From positions 1 through 14,360 of the forward strand of contig JANNRW010000460.1 in NCBI GenBank assembly GCA_031401815.1: 14,360 nucleotides of DNA, given 5' to 3'. The translations under genes were made by a program, and so were the position numbers. A model generated the notes under the pieces. That model saw only the letters and a program-made list of their open reading frames with translations, had not been told where the DNA came from and did not search any database. This DNA comes from JANNRW01 sp031401815 (GTDB lineage: Bacteria > Desulfobacterota > Desulfuromonadia > Geobacterales > DSM-12255). Each line of letters opens with the position of its first letter. Position 1 is the first letter of the stretch. Positions 6,548-14,226 of this stretch are shown one piece after another.

Positions 6548-7720
6548 ATGAGTTCTATCAGAAACCCATTTTCCAAAACAGTCATTGGAGATCATGAGCC
6601 GCTCTGCAATCAAAAAAATCTTCTTGCTGCACTTTTGCTTGAGGCACGCTCAGGGAACAACAACGTACTGCTCGCTCCGCGCAGATGCGGAAAGACTTCG
6701 CTGGCAATGAGATTAGCCAGGGATTACCGCAGGGAAGATGGTTTAGCCACATTCTGCGATCTCAGTGCAGTTCCGTCAACAGATGCAGCCGCCGACCGTA
6801 TCGCTACCGCCCTATATGCCTCTCTTAGTGTTAATAACAAGATCTTCACAAAACTGTCCCGGTTGGTCACTGCATTTGTCCCGGTTATCACCATGAACCC
6901 CGACGGCTCATTTTCAGTTTCCGCTGCCGCATCCGGACTTGCAAGGAACGGCCTTGACCGGCTTGTTTCAATAGTTGCCTCACTGGACACGATATCTTCC
7001 CAAACCAAGATGCCTCTTCTCGTTATCTTCGACGAGTTTCAAGACCTTGCAATGCTTAAAGACGGCGCGCAGATTGAGGCAGCCTTGCGCGCAACAATCC
7101 AGCATCACAAAGCTTCATACTTGTTTATTGGCTCACGAAGAAAACTTCTGCGCGACATGTTTGATTCGCCGAAGCGCGCATTCTATCGCGGCGCCACCAC
7201 ACGGGATCTGCCTTTCATAGCTCCAGATGAGTTTTCCATGCATCTCGTTATGCTGTCGAAAGAATCGGGGGTTACATGGCCGAGAAAGATCACGGATCAG
7301 ATTGTCGCCATTGCAGAATCTCACACGTACAGTGTTACAGCCATAGCACACGCGCTGTATGAATCGACCGCGCCAAATGCGCCAACAGAGGGCGATCTTG
7401 CCAAAGCCGTCGATACGGCTGTAGCCAGAGAAACGTCATTATTCACGTCAATATACGCTTCACTTACACCGCAATCGCGTACCTTGATTCAAGGGCTCGC
7501 AAAAGAACCGACTAGACAACCAATGTCGGGTGAGTACATGAATCGTCACAAACTTACCAACGCTGCAACTGTGAAAAAATCGCTGGTCGCACTGATAAAC
7601 AGTGATCATATCGCAAAAGATGAAAGTGGACTTATCACTCTCACAGACCCGTTACTAAAACGCTGGCTAAATGAGAGATGGGGGAAACAACAGATGATAA
7701 GCATGCCTTCGATACGTTGA
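6548..7720 (+). CDS. P-loop ATPase with C-terminal winged helix (ATPase_2-like)
   Basis: This 390-residue protein belongs to the AAA+/STAND-like ATPases. Its Walker A is APRRCGKTS (43-51, Lys49), a form typical of the archaeal-type ATPase_2/MNS group. Walker B is LLVIFDEF (157-164, Asp162 and Glu163), and a sensor-1-like strand YLFIGSRRK lies at 191-199. Residues about 305-375 look like a winged helix, so DNA or protein binding is likely. The ATG has GAGAGG eight bases upstream. The gene is divergent from the toxin-antitoxin pair with 170 bases between them. No partner nuclease or transposase lies next to it, so its job (regulator, defence or mobile-element function) is open. It lies inside the segment bounded by the 70-bp repeats. 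Confidence 0.85.
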   Translation: MSSIRNPFSKTVIGDHEPLCNQKNLLAALLLEARSGNNNVLLAPRRCGKTSLAMRLARDYRREDGLATFCDLSAVPSTDAAADRIATALYASLSVNNKIFTKLSRLVTAFVPVITMNPDGSFSVSAAASGLARNGLDRLVSIVASLDTISSQTKMPLLVIFDEFQDLAMLKDGAQIEAALRATIQHHKASYLFIGSRRKLLRDMFDSPKRAFYRGATTRDLPFIAPDEFSMHLVMLSKESGVTWPRKITDQIVAIAESHTYSVTAIAHALYESTAPNAPTEGDLAKAVDTAVARETSLFTSIYASLTPQSRTLIQGLAKEPTRQPMSGEYMNRHKLTNAATVKKSLVALINSDHIAKDESGLITLTDPLLKRWLNERWGKQQMISMPSIR

Positions 7721-7810
7721 GCCTTCGGTAATGGGTTGGGTATTTTAGTATAGCATTTCAGGTTTCAATCGCAGACGGTCTCGCAGAACCCCATCAGCTA
7801 AGACATCAGC

Positions 7811-7978
7811 CTAGGAGGCTGTCGGACTTAGAATAAATCTGCTGCAAATCCGTCTGAACGATCCATATTTATCCGCTTTCTTGGTCAATAGAACAACTAT
7901 TGACCTGCAAAATCGACTAAATCTGTCTTCGCTCAGCCGAATTTTCGCTTTGATTTCCTAAGTCCGACAGCCTCCTAG
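7811..7978. repeat. 168-bp MITE-like element with perfect 21-bp inverted ends
   Basis: The ends at 7811-7831 and 7958-7978 are perfect inverted repeats; the core reads GGAGGCTGTCGGACTTAG. A CTAG at each outer edge may be a target duplication or part of the ends. The interior is also largely self-complementary: CGTCTGAACGA aligns with the reverse complement of the opposite arm, and the centre is a perfect hairpin, GGTCAATAG-AACAA-CTATTGACC (7883-7905). There is no ORF, so it would be non-autonomous. Terminal GGCTGTCG sequences occur in some IS1182-type transposons, but I cannot assign a parent. The 90 bases between the ATPase stop and this element show nothing recognisable. Confidence 0.8.
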
Positions 7979-8241
7979 AAGCTAATTTCCTTGTTGGCAT
8001 ATATTTTTTCAGGTATTGCCCTGCTATCAGTCAGGATGCTTCCGGTGGAGATAAAGATGAGCCGAACTCCGACAGCGGCGCTGGCTTCGAGTCTTACCCG
8101 CTATGCATCACTTTTTGCACAAGCAGCCCCGAGGATGGCTTGCTGCTCTGCCTGTCCGATGGTGAACTTCAGATTTGCAGAGGCGTAACTTCCATAGGTG
8201 TTGAAGAGTATCTGCGGATACTTCAGCAGCGGAATAATTTT
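7975..8241 (-). pseudogene. Decayed coding remnant, unrecognised
   Basis: One minus-strand frame runs from the edge of repeat copy B to the MITE. It reads protein-like with codon use like the real genes here (for example KYPQILFNTYGSYASANLKF and RVRLEASAAVGVRLIF). It has an in-frame TAG at 8101-8103 and no start codon. An ATG at 8287 in another frame (MKKSQQ...) would need a frameshift to join it. Its final TAG is made by the CTAG end of the MITE, so the original 3' end may have been lost by that insertion. I do not recognise the protein. A plus-strand frame at 7991-8188 has no ribosome site and looks like a shadow. Confidence 0.35.
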
Positions 8242-8311
8242 TATTATGTCGATTGCAACGATTGAAAACTTGCTGCGATTTTTTCATATCTTCAATGCTT
8301 TTTAAAGAGAA
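8242..8311 (-). repeat. 70-bp direct repeat, copy B
   Basis: This is the partner of 5601-5670, same orientation, offset 2641 bases, 66/70 identical; the identity stops sharply at both ends. It precedes the minus-strand remnant as copy A precedes ccsA, so both copies could be leader sequences of minus-strand genes. The sigma-70-type promoter of the plus-strand secreted protein begins 11 bases past its right end. Together the copies bound the toxin-antitoxin, ATPase and MITE segment. Confidence 0.75.
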
Positions 8312-8321
8312 TTCTCACAAC

Positions 8322-8351
8322 TTGACAATTCACCTTCAAGATATATATAGT
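8322..8351 (+). promoter_or_regulatory. Strong sigma-70-type promoter for the cysteine-rich secreted protein
   Basis: A consensus -35 box TTGACA (8322-8327) is followed by TATATA at 16 bases (8344-8349) or TATAGT at 18 bases (8346-8351). Transcription would begin near 8357, giving a leader of about 110 bases. The surroundings are AT-rich and free of genes. This is the best sigma-70 match I found in the window. Confidence 0.55.
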
Positions 8352-8466
8352 TTACAAAAAAGCATATGCATATACTTAAAACACAAATCCTTTTAACAAG
8401 TTTATGTTACTTATGAGCTATAGTATTCCGAAGATTAACCATAAAGTGAAATAATAGGAGACAGAA

Positions 8467-9081
8467 ATGAACACCCCTCAGAAAAAAGTTACGCTGACTA
8501 AGCTTCTTACCGCACTTGCCATAATCGGCTTTATCGGTGCAACCCCGACAATTGTCAAAGCCGCCCCAGCTGAAAAGGCCACTGAGAAATCCGCAGTTAT
8601 CCAGATCAAGAGCAGCTTGCGCGAAATCGCAGAAGCGGGATCACTTTGGGAGAAGGCTGGTGGTTGTAGCATGCGGGATTGCTTGTTAACTGACAATCTG
8701 GTTGCCGCCGGGAAACTCCCAGCTGCGCCCCAACTCCCACCTGATATCGGAATTGATAATCTTCCTCTTCTTTACAGTACTACAGAAAGACCCATGGGGG
8801 GCTGTGGCGCTAAAAACATAGGGGCATCATCGACCACTAACCTTACACTGCTTAATGTCTCTGAGCAATTTTGTCGGGATTACAACAATTCAGTCGGACT
8901 CGGTCGCACGATTGTGGGAAACTGCAATTCCAGTGGTGACTGCATAGCCAGCGGCAGCACTAATCCATATCATTTCCCTAAAATAGGCAGCTCAACCTTT
9001 TGCTTTCTTCGTAAGGACATATTTGCTGTTGTCTGGATGACAGATGTCAGCAGCACGCCGTGTCCCGATGGAGGATTTTGA
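8467..9081 (+). CDS. Secreted cysteine-rich protein, unrecognised
   Basis: This 204-residue protein has a Sec signal peptide (charged MNTPQKK, hydrophobic stretch 13-30, likely cleavage after VKA near residue 32). The mature part has eight cysteines (67, 72, 113, 136, 153, 159, 179, 199), an even number that suggests four disulfides in an extracytoplasmic protein. A helix (about 42-63) is followed by a Gly/Ser/Asn-rich beta-like region. The layout loosely recalls globular heads of type IVb pilins, but no prepilin peptidase site is seen, so I do not assign a function. The ATG has AGGAGA seven bases upstream and a strong promoter at 8322. The gene is isolated, facing the minus-strand run that ends at 9158. 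Confidence 0.8.
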   Translation: MNTPQKKVTLTKLLTALAIIGFIGATPTIVKAAPAEKATEKSAVIQIKSSLREIAEAGSLWEKAGGCSMRDCLLTDNLVAAGKLPAAPQLPPDIGIDNLPLLYSTTERPMGGCGAKNIGASSTTNLTLLNVSEQFCRDYNNSVGLGRTIVGNCNSSGDCIASGSTNPYHFPKIGSSTFCFLRKDIFAVVWMTDVSSTPCPDGGF

Positions 9082-9157
9082 CAATTATCCGATTCTAAAT
9101 CAAATATACATTCAGGCAGCAAGGATTAAGAATCCGAGGGAAACGATCTGCTTAAGA

Positions 9158-10474
9158 TTATTGCATCCTGTTCTCTAACAGCCACTCATCATATGCCTTG
9201 CGTAAGGCAACCTTCATCGGCAACTGCATCATAAGCGATAAAAAATGGGTCATCGGGAATCCTGAACGCGGGATTTTTGAAATTCGCTTGAGAATCCGGT
9301 CAAAACGGAAAAGCTCCCTGTTTAACCGGTGATACTCCTCCTCTCTTCTACGAGGGGTCATAACAGGATCTGGATGCTCAAAAACAGCCCTTACACCGGT
9401 GAAGGACTCCCATCCCATCCCTTGCAACAAAAATGGCTTGTACGCCTCATAAAGCTCCGTACCCGGCAATGGCGTAAGCAACACAGGGTGTAAGCCGATA
9501 TTATGTTTTTCAGATAACTCCAAGGCTCTTTTGAACCCTTCAATCGAATCCTGACGTCCTCCCAAAACTACAAACAAGACAACATCAATCCCTGCATCCT
9601 GCATTTTTTTAACGGCTGACAACCGATCCGGCCCCTGTTTTCCTTCAGCCTTGAAAACCCCCAGGCTTGACTCGTCGCTTTCCCATCCTACCCAGACAGA
9701 GAACAGTCCGGATTTACGCGCAGAATAAAGCATCTGCTCTCCACGTGGGCTCTGTATTGCTTTCAGATCACCAAAACCGTACCAGTGCCGCTTCCTTCCG
9801 CAGGCAAGCTCGTCAAATAGCCTGATGCTGCGATCAATGTCCCCCCCCCAGATATTGTCGTCACCATTAAACCAGACGTTACCGGCACAAGCTTCTATTT
9901 CTGAAACCACCTCAGGGATTGGTCGATACCGAATGGTGTCCCCAAAAAAACGACGGACAGAACAGAAGGTACAACGGTAAGGGCAACCTCGCATGGTAAA
10001 AAAAGCCCGGAAACGGTAGTTTCCCTTGAGCTTTCCGTCCAGTGGCATGGGTAGCCCTTCAAGGGAGAGGCGCACGCCATGGTAAAACTTCTTCAGAGCT
10101 CCGTTCTCTGCATCGGCAAGAAACTCACCCCAGACGGACTCTGCCTCGCCAATCACAACAGCATCCGCATGAGACGCTGCTTCGTCTGGAAGAGCCGTGA
10201 CATGAATCCCGCCAAGAACCACCCTGAGTCCAAGCCTGCGGCACTCGTCAGCAAAAGCATAAGCCCACGGTGCTGTAGCCGTCATCACGCTGATAGCAAC
10301 CAGATCAGTCGACAGATCGGCAGGCGAAAGCTTAACCTGGTTAGCATCAACTTGCGTTACTTCAATGCCCGGATTTTCTCGCCGGGTCAAAGCGGCAAGG
10401 TATTCGAGAATGGGGGGAACAAGAGGAACACGACCGGAAAAAGGAAATTCTGGGGAGATTATTGTGATCTTCAT
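9158..10474 (-). CDS. B12-binding-domain radical SAM protein, paralogue 1
   Basis: This 438-residue enzyme has a cobalamin-binding Rossmann domain (about residues 1-125, with LGGIHVTALPDEA and VVIGEAESVW). A radical SAM barrel follows, whose cluster ligands are Cys164, Cys168 and Cys171 (RGCPYRCTFC). A DDN segment (VWFNGDDNIWGG) and VWVGWES follow in the barrel, and a helical tail ends the protein. It is clearly a paralogue of the gene at 10510-11871, with shared blocks through the whole length (for example FEHPDPVMTP near the C-terminus). It begins 35 bases after that gene's stop and has only a weak ribosome site, so coupling to the upstream gene is likely. Substrate unknown; methylation or another B12-dependent radical reaction is the family expectation. 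Confidence 0.9.
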   Translation of the reverse strand: MKITIISPEFPFSGRVPLVPPILEYLAALTRRENPGIEVTQVDANQVKLSPADLSTDLVAISVMTATAPWAYAFADECRRLGLRVVLGGIHVTALPDEAASHADAVVIGEAESVWGEFLADAENGALKKFYHGVRLSLEGLPMPLDGKLKGNYRFRAFFTMRGCPYRCTFCSVRRFFGDTIRYRPIPEVVSEIEACAGNVWFNGDDNIWGGDIDRSIRLFDELACGRKRHWYGFGDLKAIQSPRGEQMLYSARKSGLFSVWVGWESDESSLGVFKAEGKQGPDRLSAVKKMQDAGIDVVLFVVLGGRQDSIEGFKRALELSEKHNIGLHPVLLTPLPGTELYEAYKPFLLQGMGWESFTGVRAVFEHPDPVMTPRRREEEYHRLNRELFRFDRILKRISKIPRSGFPMTHFLSLMMQLPMKVALRKAYDEWLLENRMQ

Positions 10475-10509
10475 GCCGATATTAACTGTAACAGGGTAGG
10501 CAGCATACG

Positions 10510-11871
10510 CTAAACCGAAGTAATTGAGTCAGGTCTGCCAGAAGCCCTGAGCGCATTAACTTTATGCCGGTCACTTTTCCACTGTTCGTAGCAGATTTTG
10601 ACCCCGGTTCTCACCGGCAGTTGTGACATAAGCGAGAGTATATGGGCATAGGGGAAACCGGCTCGCGGCACTTTCAACACATGACGTAGTACCCGTGGCA
10701 GGCTCAGCTGCTCCAACATGCTGAGGTAAAACTCCTCTTCTCGGACCTCTGGTGTCATGACCGGATCTGGATGCTCGAAAAGGGCATAGGCTCCGTTGTA
10801 ATACTCCCAGCCAAGCTCCTTGTAAATAAAGGGTTCATATTGCTCCGCCAGTACTGTACCCGGGTATGGGACGACAAGAGAAGGGTGCATGCTTACCCCC
10901 AGACGGTCAGCAACCTCTACGGCTCTCTTGAAATCGTCCAGGGTGTCATTACGGGAGCCGAGCATATAGAAAAGTGAAACATCAATGCCATGATCCTTAA
11001 GCGTACGCACCGCCCGTTCGCGGTCAACCCCGATCTTCCCTGTAGCCCGATATGCCTTGACCCCCTCCTCTGAAATCGCCTCCCACCCTACCCAGACGGA
11101 AAGAAGCCCACCTTCACGGGCAGCATTAAGCATACGGGATCCTTCCGGGAGAAGAACCGGCCCAAGACTGCCGAACGCCATGAATTTCTTGCGACTGCCG
11201 CGTAGCGCGTTGAACAGTTCTATGGAACGCTCTGTCTTTCCGGCCCACCAGATATTCTCATCACCTATTTCATACATTTTTTCCGGGATAGCGGCCACGT
11301 CACGCACCACATCATCAATAGGACGGAAGCGGATATTTGATCCGAAAAATTTATTCACTGAACAGAAGGTACACTGATATGGGCAGCCCCGTGAAGTATT
11401 GACAATCCGGAACTTGTGATTTCCCTTCAGCATGCCGTAAAGAGGGGTAGGCAATCCGGTCATATCGACCTGTGCTCCCTGGTAGAAAGGCTGTAAAGCT
11501 CCTTTCTTGTAATCCTCCAGTACGGTGGGCCAGACCGACTCCGCCTCACCGATGACCACTGAGTCACCATGAAGTTTCGCCTCTTCCGGCATGGCAGAGG
11601 CATGCATTCCTCCGAAAACCACCTTTACCCCACGTTCGCGCAAACGATCTGCAATCCGGTATCCTGGCACAGCCGTAGGGGTCAAAATACTGATGGCCGC
11701 CAGATCGCACTCCAGGCTCTCCACTGCCTCAGGAGTTGCGCTGGCGCTGATCAGCTGGATATCGATAGATGGATCTGCCTGATGAGTCAGAGCGGCGAGG
11801 TATTCCAGTATTGGCGGGGCTATTGGTGCCCAGCCAAAAGGGAGCGGGGGGAAAATGATTGCCAGTTTCAT
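10510..11871 (-). CDS. B12-binding-domain radical SAM protein, paralogue 2
   Basis: This 453-residue enzyme has the same two-domain plan as its neighbour: a cobalamin domain (about 1-125, FGGMHASAMPEEA, VVIGEAESVW), then the barrel with Cys163, Cys167 and Cys170 (RGCPYQCTFC), IGDENIWWAG and VWVGWEA. It adds about 15 C-terminal residues. Both proteins start MK-[LI]-x-I-I and keep PPILEYLAALT near residue 20, so the pair probably arose by duplication. They have diverged enough to suggest different steps rather than redundancy. An AGGA lies 13 bases before the ATG, which is far. It follows the lipoprotein gene by 28 bases, so the three genes are probably cotranscribed. Substrate unknown. Confidence 0.9.
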   Translation of the reverse strand: MKLAIIFPPLPFGWAPIAPPILEYLAALTHQADPSIDIQLISASATPEAVESLECDLAAISILTPTAVPGYRIADRLRERGVKVVFGGMHASAMPEEAKLHGDSVVIGEAESVWPTVLEDYKKGALQPFYQGAQVDMTGLPTPLYGMLKGNHKFRIVNTSRGCPYQCTFCSVNKFFGSNIRFRPIDDVVRDVAAIPEKMYEIGDENIWWAGKTERSIELFNALRGSRKKFMAFGSLGPVLLPEGSRMLNAAREGGLLSVWVGWEAISEEGVKAYRATGKIGVDRERAVRTLKDHGIDVSLFYMLGSRNDTLDDFKRAVEVADRLGVSMHPSLVVPYPGTVLAEQYEPFIYKELGWEYYNGAYALFEHPDPVMTPEVREEEFYLSMLEQLSLPRVLRHVLKVPRAGFPYAHILSLMSQLPVRTGVKICYEQWKSDRHKVNALRASGRPDSITSV

Positions 11872-11899
11872 AAAATATCTATTTCCTGGTGAATAACAG

Positions 11900-12415
11900 T
11901 TAGAATTTGATCTCTTGATTAGAATAGATCTTGGTCAAAACACCATTCAGATCCGCGTCAGGATAAGCATAACGCTTACCGTCGGCTTTCATCTCCAACT
12001 TTGATACCATTGCTGCCCGGAACGATCCGTCAGGGTATATAACAAATTTCACCTCCAATCCTCTTTCCTTCACACCATCCGCTTTTGCACTGCTATCAAT
12101 TGTCTTGCTGTCAAACCAGCCGCTAAAATCGATGTAAACATTTTTCCCGCGTGGTGATGATTGAACTTTCCATTCTTTTTTTGCCAGGAAAGCATATCTG
12201 CCAAATGCCTCCTCGATGGTAGCCGAAGGGTAATCCGCAAGTTTTTTATCTTTGAAAATCTTTGCACCATCTGAATTAGTTGATTCTATTACGTTATTGT
12301 TGGAAGGTTTAGCTTCACCATGAGTTTTCTCAGGCACGTTGCTGCTCTCTTTGATACAACCGGCTGCCAGGAGGGCAATAAGACAAAGTTTCACAATATT
12401 TGCTACTATATACAC
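11900..12415 (-). CDS. Lipoprotein, unrecognised family
   Basis: The frame is open to 12460, but the ribosome site AAGGAG at 12423-12428 sits seven bases before a GTG at 12415. Starting there gives a proper lipoprotein signal: short charged end, hydrophobic core LCLIALLAAGC, lipidated Cys20. The 171-residue product has a Ser/Asn/Lys-rich linker (about 21-60), then a compact domain beginning YPSATIEEAFGRYAFLAKKEW and ending in PDADLNGVLTKIYSNQEI. Similar YPS-T-EAF-Y-F-KEW domains occur in small secreted proteins of unknown role. It lies between resB (103 bases upstream) and two radical SAM genes (28 bases downstream). It probably stays at the inner or outer membrane; function is not known. Confidence 0.8.
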   Translation of the reverse strand: MYIVANIVKLCLIALLAAGCIKESSNVPEKTHGEAKPSNNNVIESTNSDGAKIFKDKKLADYPSATIEEAFGRYAFLAKKEWKVQSSPRGKNVYIDFSGWFDSKTIDSSAKADGVKERGLEVKFVIYPDGSFRAAMVSKLEMKADGKRYAYPDADLNGVLTKIYSNQEIKF

Positions 12416-12518
12416 AACAGTTCTCCTTGACTGAATAATGTTATATTCTGAATCTGGCATGGAAGACCTCTATATTGGAAGGCATTTCATATTACAATAC
12501 AACGATTTAAAAGTTTGT

Positions 12519-13682
12519 TCACGAAATAACTTTTTTTCTCCCTCGCAGCATTCTGCCCAAAGTCGTAATAATCATCCCCGCCAAACCGGCCCAAAGGCTT
12601 GTCAGCACAATCGGTTTTCCAGGCTCGTATTGTACTGCCATCCCCACCCAGTAACGCACCTCAGGTGCAGACAGCACGTATTCACCCACTGCAACCGGCT
12701 GCCCAATGGGTGCCTTCTCGTCGGCGTAAGGTTTAATTATGGGCGAGACCCCTTGGGAATCAAGGGGAAAAAGCTTAAATTGTACATCTCCGGCTCTCTC
12801 CTGAAGCTTTGACGGCAGATATTCCACCTGCATCGCCATAAGTGGCTTTTCCGGAGGCGAAGGGAAGAGAACCGGTTCAGGAATGATTTTTTCTCCGTCC
12901 CTGTAGCCGGTTGAATATCTGAAACTTTCATCACCTTGACGGATGCTCTGTAGTGGCAGATGGCCTCCGTAGAGCACTCGTCCCTGTCGGTCAGAAAGTA
13001 TTAGCAGTAGCGAATACCCCTCCCTGTCGTTGAAATAATCGACTCCCTGGTGTGTAAGTTTATTGGTTATGTAGATGATCCCCTGCTTCCGGTTTGCACT
13101 CTCACCAACAGATATTTCGTAGGCAGCCCGCTTGTCTTCGCCACTGATCTTATAACCGGAGTGCATTTTTATCAGTGCGGTCTCCCCTTGAAAATGTGAA
13201 AAACTGAAGAAACGCCCTTTCACAATATTTTCGTAACTACGCTGGTCTCCGCTGGGAAGCGCCTCACCTTCCGTCAAACGGATCATCCCGCGGAAATAGA
13301 AAAGGCTGTTATAGACAACTCCCATCAGAATAGCTACAAAGCTGAGGTGAAAAAGGATCATGCCGAATGATACCAGGGTAATTCGACGTCGCCAGACCCT
13401 GCCGAAAAAACAACAGGCTACGTTTAGTACCAGTAGCACCAGCAGAGCGTTAAACCAGATTGTCCCGAATATCATGCGACCGGCCTCGGTGCCTCGCCAG
13501 ACCGTAACCCCAACAACACAACAGGCCAGAATAGCTACCAGCAATGCCATTGCCAGCCTGGCAGATGCCAGAAAATCGTACATTATGCGGGTAATTTTGT
13601 GGATCGGGTGGTAGCTGGGCTCTACAGGAAATTTTTCCTGTTCCGATTCGTCATCTGCTGGAGGAGGGATTGAATTACTCAT
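12519..13682 (-). CDS. resB: Cytochrome c biogenesis protein ResB
   Basis: This 387-residue protein has the ResB/Ccs1 plan: a cytoplasmic N-terminus, three membrane helices (about 42-62, 76-95 and 104-125), a large periplasmic domain (about 130-355) and a final helix (about 358-380). A conserved LASARLAMALL segment opens helix 1, as in ResB proteins. ResB binds apocytochrome cysteines and haem with CcsA in System II. It is somewhat shorter than many ResB proteins (about 450), as is common in short forms. The ATG at 13682 has only AAAGG thirteen bases upstream, and no better start is evident. It follows the CHAP-like gene by 52 bases. Its expected partner ccsA is 7 kb away at 4751-5575. Confidence 0.92.
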   Translation of the reverse strand: MSNSIPPPADDESEQEKFPVEPSYHPIHKITRIMYDFLASARLAMALLVAILACCVVGVTVWRGTEAGRMIFGTIWFNALLVLLVLNVACCFFGRVWRRRITLVSFGMILFHLSFVAILMGVVYNSLFYFRGMIRLTEGEALPSGDQRSYENIVKGRFFSFSHFQGETALIKMHSGYKISGEDKRAAYEISVGESANRKQGIIYITNKLTHQGVDYFNDREGYSLLLILSDRQGRVLYGGHLPLQSIRQGDESFRYSTGYRDGEKIIPEPVLFPSPPEKPLMAMQVEYLPSKLQERAGDVQFKLFPLDSQGVSPIIKPYADEKAPIGQPVAVGEYVLSAPEVRYWVGMAVQYEPGKPIVLTSLWAGLAGMIITTLGRMLRGRKKVIS

Positions 13683-13734
13683 ATTTGTATATATTGCCTT
13701 TTGCCATTAATAGCAATCATTGGTCACATTACGG

Positions 13735-14226
13735 TTACTTTATCAACTGTGGCTTCAGAAATCCTCCGTCCACCCTTTCCAGAGCAACTGCTGAGCGTCT
13801 GTTCACCTTTAAAAACTGGTCAGTGACCATACTTTCTCCATCAACCCAGCAACTGCCGTAATTGTATTCTGACAGATTCACCGCCACCGGCTTGCCACTC
13901 CCGTCCCGGATGACACTTTCAACATAAGCGTAATGATCTCTGGAGAGGAATTGGGCAACATACCCCTTTCTAACCTGTTCCGGACTCACTGGCAGTAATT
14001 GTGGCACCGACCCGCTCTTCCCCTGCACGATTCTTTTCTCGATGTAGTCTGTGCAAAACCCCCTCTTTGAGAGCCAGCACCTGACATCGCCGACAGTACA
14101 CCCTACCCGGGCGGTAACCTGATTAATAACTCGATTGCTGCAAACAGGGAGCTCTGCAGCATCTGCATAGCCTGACTCAAAAAGTATAAGTGATAAGATC
14201 AGAGTTAAACCCGGCACGAACTTCAT
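13735..14226 (-). CDS. Secreted CHAP-like protein, possibly non-catalytic
   Basis: This 163-residue protein has a Sec signal (cleavage near GYADA, residues 19-23) and five cysteines (29, 43, 50, 58, 126). Residues 84-161 resemble the second half of CHAP/NlpC-P60 amidase domains: VRKGYVAQF, DHYAYVESV with His98, NLSEYNYG with Glu120 and Asn122, and the closing RRSAVALERVDGGFLKPQ. The catalytic Cys that normally opens this domain is not clear, although CW at 50-51 lies in roughly the right place. Peptidoglycan binding or cutting is therefore only a guess. GGAGAG five bases upstream supports the ATG, which overlaps the preceding gene's stop in ATGA, so the two are coupled. Confidence 0.7.
   Translation of the reverse strand: MKFVPGLTLILSLILFESGYADAAELPVCSNRVINQVTARVGCTVGDVRCWLSKRGFCTDYIEKRIVQGKSGSVPQLLPVSPEQVRKGYVAQFLSRDHYAYVESVIRDGSGKPVAVNLSEYNYGSCWVDGESMVTDQFLKVNRRSAVALERVDGGFLKPQLIK

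Noticed and set aside
9124..9136. Small palindrome GGATT-AAG-AATCC after the radical SAM gene
   Set aside because: Five-base arms and almost no T run on the minus strand; not a convincing terminator.
10079..10513. 144-codon plus-strand frame
   Set aside because: It lies fully antisense to a well-supported radical SAM gene and reads as a shadow.
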